From contig JAQWZF010000031.1 in the NCBI GenBank assembly GCA_029253585.1, forward strand, positions 62,001 through 126,000: a DNA stretch of 64,000 nt. The letters run 5' to 3'. Position numbers and translations under genes: made by a program. Source of the DNA: Gammaproteobacteria bacterium (GTDB lineage: Bacteria; Pseudomonadota; Gammaproteobacteria; Pseudomonadales; Pseudohongiellaceae). Below the pieces are notes generated by a model. It was given only the letters and a program-made list of their open reading frames with translations, did not search any database and was not told where the DNA came from. Below, piece by piece: positions 57,788 to 64,000 of this stretch. Each line of letters opens with the position of its first letter. Position 1 is the first letter of the stretch.

Positions 57788-60307
57788 TTTTTGTAAAACC
57801 TGGCCGAGGCGATCTTTGAACTGTTTTCTCGTGGCATCTGCAATGGGACCCATTGCGGAGAATCGAAATTCGGTTGCCATCGCGTATTTCAGATTTTGCT
57901 TCGGGTCCGGCTTTGCCTGACCAAATCCACTTTGTAGCTGCTCTAACTGCAACTTCATCCGTAGTGCTTTATCTTCAGCGGGGGAGTCGATGTTTGCTCG
58001 AATCTCTGCCTGTATGCACAGTTCTCTAAACTCATCTTCGCATTTCTTGCATAGCTGCATTAGCTCGGTCATGGAAGCGGCGGAAGCTACAGAGTTGTAT
58101 CTGGCATGCAGCACATCGTCTGCTTCAGCATTTCCGCTCTTCCCGATCTCGTTCCAGCTATCTTTGTCGAAAGCCTGCTGCAGGGCAGTAAACTTTCCTG
58201 AATCATCTTCTTTGAGCAACGCGTTCTCTAGCGCTCGCAAGCGTTCTGTCTTGTCCAGAATTACCTGCTGTGTTGCCTGTTGGCGTTTGTCTGGCAGGGC
58301 CCTAAACCTGGAATCGATCAGTCGTTTAGTGGAATTAAATCGGTCTAGCAAGCGCTTGCGTTGTGATTTGATACGCGGGTCAAGCGAGTTTGAAAATTCT
58401 TGAGCTAGGTCTTGGTAGGCGGCTTTAGACTCGCGAAATTCAGCATCGCTTTTCTTGGAAATTCCCTCTAAGTCACTGAGAATCTGGTTAAGGCGGGCTT
58501 CGATTTTCTTTAGGTCTTGCTTGATCTCGTTGCCTGCCTGGCTGCGCTTACTAAAAATTGTATCGCAGGCTGCTCTGAAGTCTTGCCAATACTTGTTGTC
58601 TTCTTTGTAGGTGGTGGGGCCTATCGTCTTCCATTGCTGCTGTAGGCGTTTGGCTTCATCCATTGTCAGTTTATTATCTTCCTGTGTTGTCAGCTCTTGC
58701 GCCTTCTTGATCAGCTCCTGCTTCTGTTTGGCGCTATTGGAAACCTTGCTCCTGCGGAGCTTGCGCAGTTCGTTAACAGTTGCATAGTATCTTTTCTGTA
58801 GTGCCTTAATCTTTCTCTGTTCTATTGGGGCGTGCAACTTCCAGTTCTTATCTGCTTCGTTGAGAAGCTTGTTTAGTCCAGAAAGGTCGAGCTCTGCCTC
58901 TGAATCTTTTAACCGACCATGCTCTGCTTCGAGTGCGTCGCAAATCTCTCTGCGTTTGAGCAGGTTGTCATTCATCAACTGTTTTCGTTGTTTGAAGTGC
59001 TCCTTGCAGGGCTCGTAAGCCTGATCCGAAATTTTCTTGAACTCTTTCCAAAGCTGTTCATTCTGGTTGGAATGGCCTAGGGCCTTCCATTCTTGATGCA
59101 TCTTGCTAATGCTCTTGGATCGGTCGGATACATGCATCTTTGATTCTAGAAGGTGCTGCATCTGAACTATCAATTCTTTCTTCTTCTCAGTAGCGGCGAA
59201 GACCTTCCAGTTGCGAAGTTCGGTAACTTTTTCTTTGTGTGTGTTAGCTGTCTTCTGTAGCTCCGCTCGTATTTGGTTTTGCGTGTTGCTTATGTTTCCT
59301 TGTATCTTGTCCCAGCACTTGCCCGCATTTTCTGAATTTCCTGATTCGAGTGCTTCCGCGAGGGAGACAAGCAATTCCTCAGTTTTCGCTTTCAATTCAT
59401 TCTGGTATTCATCATTCTTGACAATCTTGCTGGCTATGTCGGCTTGTAAGGTTTCTATATTTCCACGTAGTTCTATCTCGGCATCTGTCAGCCTGGCTTG
59501 CAATTTCCTTAACTGGGAGCGGATTTCAAAGAGCCGGGTGGTGTTTTTGTAACTTACCATAGAAGCCTCTTTTTCTACGGCGTCGAATTCGATCTTGGGT
59601 TCGACTAGAGGGGGCTCAGGCTCTTTGTCCTTGATCGGTTTGGGTTCAGCTTCTTTAGGAGTTGTCGTGGCTGGAGCTTCTCCACTGGCTACGGCTGGAG
59701 TGGCCGGTTTTTCTTCGCTCTTGCTAGTCGATTCCTGCTCGAGACGACTGGCGATGGTCTTGGTAACCGTTTTATCTTTGCCGGCGACTTTGCTGTGTAT
59801 CTCCTTAAGCAGTTGCGTGTCTTCTATGAGAAGGGCTGCAGATTTTCGAACATGGACGCTAGCGGCGAATAAACACAGGTCCGCAAGTTCTTCATTCTGC
59901 TTTACAGCTGAGGCCGCTAGAGTGCCAATGCTTTTTGTTTTTGTAATTAGCGCGACCTGCTTAACGCCGGCTACTGGTAGCCGTGCCAATCTCTCGGTTC
60001 TCTCTTCCTCGCTGTGCGCGGAATCCACTGTGCCGGCGATGATCTGACAACTCTGCTGCTGGGCAGCTTCTTTTGCCTTGCCGCCTGCCGTCTTTAACTT
60101 TGCGAGCGCTTCGAGGTCAACTATTCGTGAGATAGCTGAGCTGCGGACCTTCTCAAAGTCGTCTTCAAGAGCCACTTTAAGAAGGAAGTCGGCTGTACTG
60201 GACTCTTTGGGATCCAGTTTTTCTAAGGTTAACAGCCTTTGCTCGCAATCTTGGTTGAGCCAGGTGTTGTCTCTAGTTGAGGGTGCTGAGATTGAGGCAG
60301 TTGTCAT
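57779..60307 (-). CDS. DUF349-domain coiled-coil protein
   Basis: Repeated DUF349-like units (SKMHQEWKALGHSNQNEQLWKEFKKISDQ, LQQQWKTIGPTTYKEDNKYWQDFRAACD); charged, helical. Confidence 0.85.
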   Translation of the reverse strand: MTTASISAPSTRDNTWLNQDCEQRLLTLEKLDPKESSTADFLLKVALEDDFEKVRSSAISRIVDLEALAKLKTAGGKAKEAAQQQSCQIIAGTVDSAHSEEERTERLARLPVAGVKQVALITKTKSIGTLAASAVKQNEELADLCLFAASVHVRKSAALLIEDTQLLKEIHSKVAGKDKTVTKTIASRLEQESTSKSEEKPATPAVASGEAPATTTPKEAEPKPIKDKEPEPPLVEPKIEFDAVEKEASMVSYKNTTRLFEIRSQLRKLQARLTDAEIELRGNIETLQADIASKIVKNDEYQNELKAKTEELLVSLAEALESGNSENAGKCWDKIQGNISNTQNQIRAELQKTANTHKEKVTELRNWKVFAATEKKKELIVQMQHLLESKMHVSDRSKSISKMHQEWKALGHSNQNEQLWKEFKKISDQAYEPCKEHFKQRKQLMNDNLLKRREICDALEAEHGRLKDSEAELDLSGLNKLLNEADKNWKLHAPIEQRKIKALQKRYYATVNELRKLRRSKVSNSAKQKQELIKKAQELTTQEDNKLTMDEAKRLQQQWKTIGPTTYKEDNKYWQDFRAACDTIFSKRSQAGNEIKQDLKKIEARLNQILSDLEGISKKSDAEFRESKAAYQDLAQEFSNSLDPRIKSQRKRLLDRFNSTKRLIDSRFRALPDKRQQATQQVILDKTERLRALENALLKEDDSGKFTALQQAFDKDSWNEIGKSGNAEADDVLHARYNSVASAASMTELMQLCKKCEDEFRELCIQAEIRANIDSPAEDKALRMKLQLEQLQSGFGQAKPDPKQNLKYAMATEFRFSAMGPIADATRKQFKDRLGQVLQKLR

Positions 60308-60530
60308 GTACTACGAACCGAAGGATTTGACTGTGATTGAGGGCTTCCATTGCTTTACGCGCTGAAATTGAAAGTAATAATACTGAGATTTAAGTGTAGC
60401 AGATGTTGTTTCATTCAAAACAGAAAAGAATTATAGGAATCAGACGATTTCCGATAATTTTTCTGGTAAGCAGCCCACAGATGCTATGATTCATCTACTA
60501 TTCAGCAGTATTTAAACTGCACTCTGAGGA

Positions 60531-62663
60531 ATGATGTGGATGTTGGCGGATGATGTAAAGGACAGTATTCAATCCGCCTATCGCCAATTGCTAGAGTCCC
60601 GCGAACTCACTCCGCGCTATGGTCAGCGTCTTATGATCGCCGAGATTGCGAAGACCTTGTCCAGCCTTGCAGAGGAGGACTCCTCACCCCCAATCTGCGT
60701 GGTCGAAGCCGGGACGGGTACCGGAAAAACGCTGGCCTACGTTTTAGCTGTAATACCATTGGCTAAGGCGTGGGATCTCAAGGTGGTGATAGCCACGGCT
60801 ACTGTAGCGCTTCAGGAACAGGTTGTGCACAAGGATCTGCCAGAGATATTAGCAGGCTCCGATCTCAGCTTTAGTTACTCCTTAGCCAAGGGGAGGGGGC
60901 GATATCTGTGCCTGGCGAAATTGGATATGCTGCTCAGAGGCAACGACAGCATGCAGGCGATGATGGACCTGTACGGTGAAGAACTGGATGATCCAGCCGG
61001 CGGAGACCAGGCCCTCTACGAAAAAATGCTAGATAAGCTGAGCATGGGTAGCTGGAAAGGCGATAGGGATGACTGGGAAAGCTCTATTAGCGATGATGAT
61101 TGGAGGCCGGTCACCGTAGATAACGCCCAATGTATGGGGCCCAAGTGTAGTCACTTTAGAAACTGCTGTTTCTATCAGGCGCGCGATTCCATGGATAAGG
61201 CAGACTGTATTGTGAGTAATCACGATTTGGTGCTGTCTGATCTGGCGCTGGGAGGTGGCATAATTCTTCCTGAGCCTGAAAAATGTATCTATATCTTCGA
61301 TGAGGCTCACCACCTTCCACATAAGAGCAATAATCATTTCTCTGCGTTTACTCGTCTAAAGGCTGCCAGTAGCTGGTTGGAGCGTACTGAAACGATAACC
61401 CTTCGCCTACAGAAGGACGATTTTATCGATGGAACGACGCAAAAATCCTTGCACAAATTACTCCTGGACACACGAGAGCAGCTTGATCACGCCTGGTTAG
61501 TGCTGGAGCAAATCCTCGAGTCTCTGGATAAAGCCGACAGCTATGACAACCGCATCCAACATGCTTTCGAGTTAGGCGTGGTGCCGGTAGAGGTGCAATC
61601 TCTTGCTGCAAATCTAGCAAACCTCTTTGCCCGCCTGGCCGCCGCGTTTCAGAGTACTGCCGATGATCTGAAAGAGGCTATGGAGGATGGGGGTGATGTA
61701 AAACGAAGGCAGCTTGCTGAGCAGTGGTTTCCTCTCATAGGTTCGCAACAGAAACGCGCAGAATCGAACTTGGGACTCTGGTTGAGTTATGCTGCCGTGG
61801 ACCCGCAGGGGAAGGCGCCATTGGCGAGATGGCTCAGTTACACCGCGAACGAAAATTTCACCGACATCGGCTTGTCATCCAGTCCAGTTTTAGCTGCGGA
61901 TAATCTTCAGCAGAGACTCTGGGACAACTGTGCCGGGGCGGTACTAACTTCGGCTACGCTTTCCTCTCTTGGCAATTTCGACATGCTGAAGATGCGTGCT
62001 GGTCTGCCGGAATATACACACTATTTAAGTATTCTCAGCCCGTTCGACTTCGCGAACTCTGCAAGTTTGGTGATTCCCAAGATGCACTGTGACCCTTCTG
62101 ACTCGGAAAAACACACGGATTTTATCGTCAAGGCGATTCCACGCTTGGTGGATGAGACTGGGGCGTCGCTGATGTTATTTTCCAGTCGCAGGCAAATGCA
62201 GGATGTTATGCAATTGCTGCCCCCGGCTTGGCGCGACCTGGTCTTGTGTCAGGATGATTTTCAGAAGTCGCAACTTATGAAATATCATCGACAACGAATA
62301 GATAAAGGAGAGGGGAGTATCATTTTTGGCCTTGCTAGTTTTGCCGAGGGGGTTGATCTGCCAGGCAAATATTGCACCCATGTTCTTATTGCCAAGATCC
62401 CATTTGCTGTACCGAACGATCCCATCGAACTGACTCTCTCGGAGTGGATAGAACAGCAGGGATTAAATTCCTTTATGACCTTAGCTGTGCCCGACGCAGC
62501 CTTCCGCCTCGTGCAGGCGAGCGGAAGGTTGCTGCGTAGTGAGTCAGATAGCGGAACAATAACGCTGTTCGATGAGCGCATTGTGAGTCGGCGCTACGGG
62601 AAGACGATATTGGAATCTATGCCGCCCTACAGGCGTGAAATATTTGCCGAAGAGGCGGGGTAG
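60531..62663 (+). CDS. dinG: DinG-family ATP-dependent DNA helicase
   Basis: VEAGTGTGKTLAY (Walker A), YIFDEAHH (DEAH), FeS-type cysteines (CLAK, CMGPKCSHFRNCCF), LVQASGRLLRS. Confidence 0.93.
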   Translation: MMWMLADDVKDSIQSAYRQLLESRELTPRYGQRLMIAEIAKTLSSLAEEDSSPPICVVEAGTGTGKTLAYVLAVIPLAKAWDLKVVIATATVALQEQVVHKDLPEILAGSDLSFSYSLAKGRGRYLCLAKLDMLLRGNDSMQAMMDLYGEELDDPAGGDQALYEKMLDKLSMGSWKGDRDDWESSISDDDWRPVTVDNAQCMGPKCSHFRNCCFYQARDSMDKADCIVSNHDLVLSDLALGGGIILPEPEKCIYIFDEAHHLPHKSNNHFSAFTRLKAASSWLERTETITLRLQKDDFIDGTTQKSLHKLLLDTREQLDHAWLVLEQILESLDKADSYDNRIQHAFELGVVPVEVQSLAANLANLFARLAAAFQSTADDLKEAMEDGGDVKRRQLAEQWFPLIGSQQKRAESNLGLWLSYAAVDPQGKAPLARWLSYTANENFTDIGLSSSPVLAADNLQQRLWDNCAGAVLTSATLSSLGNFDMLKMRAGLPEYTHYLSILSPFDFANSASLVIPKMHCDPSDSEKHTDFIVKAIPRLVDETGASLMLFSSRRQMQDVMQLLPPAWRDLVLCQDDFQKSQLMKYHRQRIDKGEGSIIFGLASFAEGVDLPGKYCTHVLIAKIPFAVPNDPIELTLSEWIEQQGLNSFMTLAVPDAAFRLVQASGRLLRSESDSGTITLFDERIVSRRYGKTILESMPPYRREIFAEEAG

Positions 62664-62696
62664 CAGCCTCGCGGTGACGGCAAGCCTTTGTTGCGG

Positions 62697-62888
62697 CTAG
62701 GTCTTACGTTTAGTCTTGGGGTGGTTGATAAGGTAGCCCACGACGCCGCCTATAAGTACGCCGGATACAGTGGATACAAGGACACTACCCATGATCGCGC
62801 CTAGCCCAAAGCCCAGGATCAATCCGCTGCTTAGGCTGAGTGCATAGGTGCCTTGCATTGAGTTCTTCTTCGCTTTCTTCTTCGACAT
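62697..62888 (-). CDS. Small glycine-zipper-like membrane protein
   Basis: 63 aa; LSSGLILGFGLGAIMGSVLVSTVSGVLIGGVVGYLI flanked by Lys-rich termini. Confidence 0.6.
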   Translation of the reverse strand: MSKKKAKKNSMQGTYALSLSSGLILGFGLGAIMGSVLVSTVSGVLIGGVVGYLINHPKTKRKT

Positions 62889-62918
62889 GTCAGCTCCACA
62901 ATAGCTGGGGTTGTCTGC

Positions 62919-63782
62919 TCAGTTTGCCTTACGCACGGAGTAAATCAAGGTGCTAAGGCTAGAGAATTGAACCGGATCAATTGCCGTACTGCCTATAGTG
63001 TCCATCACCGACTGACCTTCGATGACTTGTCCTATTACTGTGTATTTTCCCGTAAGCTGGGGGGCATCGGCGAGGCTGATAAAGAACTCGGGGCCATTGC
63101 TGTCGGGGCCCGAATTGGCCAGTGCCACCGTGCCCCTGACGATGGCTCGGCTGCGTAGTGACAAGTCATAGCGGTAGCCCTGACTCTCATATACCGATTT
63201 CACCGTTAGTTCTTGTAGCTCAGCGAGTGTCTGATATTGCCTAGATAATGCCGTGTCAACGTCTGCAATATTCCTTCGGGAGTACAGTGGTGCCAGGATT
63301 TCGGTATGAAAGTCCTGCTTCGACTCGATATTGAGTTCATCAGCGAAGCTGCCGTCGGGATTGATAGCCTGAATCTGATCCAGGCCCAGGGCATCTGCAT
63401 TTATCTCATCTGGTAGAAGCTCTACCTGCAGCCCTAGGGGATTCTTAGCCTGGCTGCCCGCCTGAATGACGAAGCCGGGTACTACGCGATGAAAGCGCAT
63501 GCCGTTATAGTAGTAGCGCGCCTGAACTGGCTGGCCTGTGTCTGGATTGGTAAAGTCTTTCTCGCCTTGTGCAAGGGCAATGAAATTCTGCACATTGTTA
63601 GGTGCTTCGTTAGGGAACAGTTCTAGATAGATCTCGCCCCTAGAAGTGCTGATTAGCACCAGTGGGTTCTGTGGATCTTCCATGGCGAGTAACGCCGAAG
63701 AAGTATCGGCAAATGCCGTGTTTAGCAAACCGAATAGCAGAACAATTAGTGGAAGCAGGCTGTGTCTGTAGGGCTGATGCAT
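62919..63782 (-). CDS. Secreted cyclophilin-type peptidyl-prolyl cis-trans isomerase
   Basis: VLISTSRGEIYLELFPNEAPNNVQNFIALAQGE, YYNGMRFHRVVPGFVIQAG, NGPEFFISLADAPQLTGKYTVIGQVIEG. Start set at MHQPYRHSLLPLIVLLFG. Confidence 0.92.
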   Translation of the reverse strand: MHQPYRHSLLPLIVLLFGLLNTAFADTSSALLAMEDPQNPLVLISTSRGEIYLELFPNEAPNNVQNFIALAQGEKDFTNPDTGQPVQARYYYNGMRFHRVVPGFVIQAGSQAKNPLGLQVELLPDEINADALGLDQIQAINPDGSFADELNIESKQDFHTEILAPLYSRRNIADVDTALSRQYQTLAELQELTVKSVYESQGYRYDLSLRSRAIVRGTVALANSGPDSNGPEFFISLADAPQLTGKYTVIGQVIEGQSVMDTIGSTAIDPVQFSSLSTLIYSVRKAN

Positions 63783-63790
63783 GATTAGAA

Positions 63791-64000
63791 TTACTGCAAC
63801 AAGTGATGATCGGCGGGAAGGTTTTTGGAGATCCAAATTGCCAGTTTGTGGCGCATATTTACTGCGTTTTCATCTTGCGTTGCCAGTGCCTGTATTACTC
63901 CGTCCTTGACGAGTAATAGGTAGATCGCACGCACTTTTATGTCGACATGATCGGTGTTTTCAAACTTTCCCGCACCCCGAGCTTCGAAGTAGCGCGTGCC
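63791..64000 (-). CDS. Hypothetical protein, C-terminal part only (gene runs off window)
   Basis: Open frame from window edge: GTRYFEARGAGKFENTDHVDIKVRAIYLLLVKDGVIQALATQDENAVNMRHKLAIWISKNLPADHHLLQ-stop. Confidence 0.55.
   Translation of the reverse strand, partial: GTRYFEARGAGKFENTDHVDIKVRAIYLLLVKDGVIQALATQDENAVNMRHKLAIWISKNLPADHHLLQ

Noticed and set aside
59595-60047. Plus-strand 150-aa ORF
   Set aside because: Antisense shadow of the DUF349 coding region; repetitive Ser/Ala/Gly composition.
1-64000. CRISPR arrays, prophage, transposase, toxin-antitoxin or restriction islands
   Set aside because: No regularly spaced repeats, integrase/transposase or typical defence proteins recognised among the translations.
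1-64000. tRNA or rRNA genes
   Set aside because: None recognised by eye; a tRNAscan/Infernal run would be needed to be certain.

Overview
The window looks like a gammaproteobacterial chromosome segment: compact, mostly intact genes with short gaps. All family calls come from reading the translations; no database search was run. I saw no rRNA, tRNA, CRISPR array, phage or transposase. Core genes include ilvD, pyrB, sbcB, a DinG-type helicase, a DUF349 protein, a PiT phosphate transporter with its DUF47 partner, an Ada/AlkA fusion with Ogt, a MATE exporter and an XdhC-like gene. Accessory content is redox-oriented: a PQQ dehydrogenase with a diheme cytochrome c, a cytochrome c/PHM-like copper monooxygenase beside two paralogous secreted proteins, two CopC-like proteins and a SURF1-like protein, and four DUF6644 membrane proteins. 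The most intriguing locus is a minus-strand block (15.6-21.2 kb) led by a fused two-domain FbiC (CofG/CofH, deazaflavin FO synthase), followed by an epimerase-like gene, an LPG-synthase-TM-like membrane protein, a CDP-alcohol phosphatidyltransferase and a secreted chorismate mutase. No cofC, cofD or cofE was recognised. A second theme is gene decay. A Deg/HtrA gene has frameshifts and Ser->Phe in the GNSGG motif. An MBL-cNMP fusion has two +1 homopolymer shifts and two in-frame TAGs. A GGDEF gene has an in-frame TAG and TAA. One DUF1232 copy has an in-frame TAA and its paralog has ACG where ATG is expected. A PilU C-terminal fragment lies next to pyrB.
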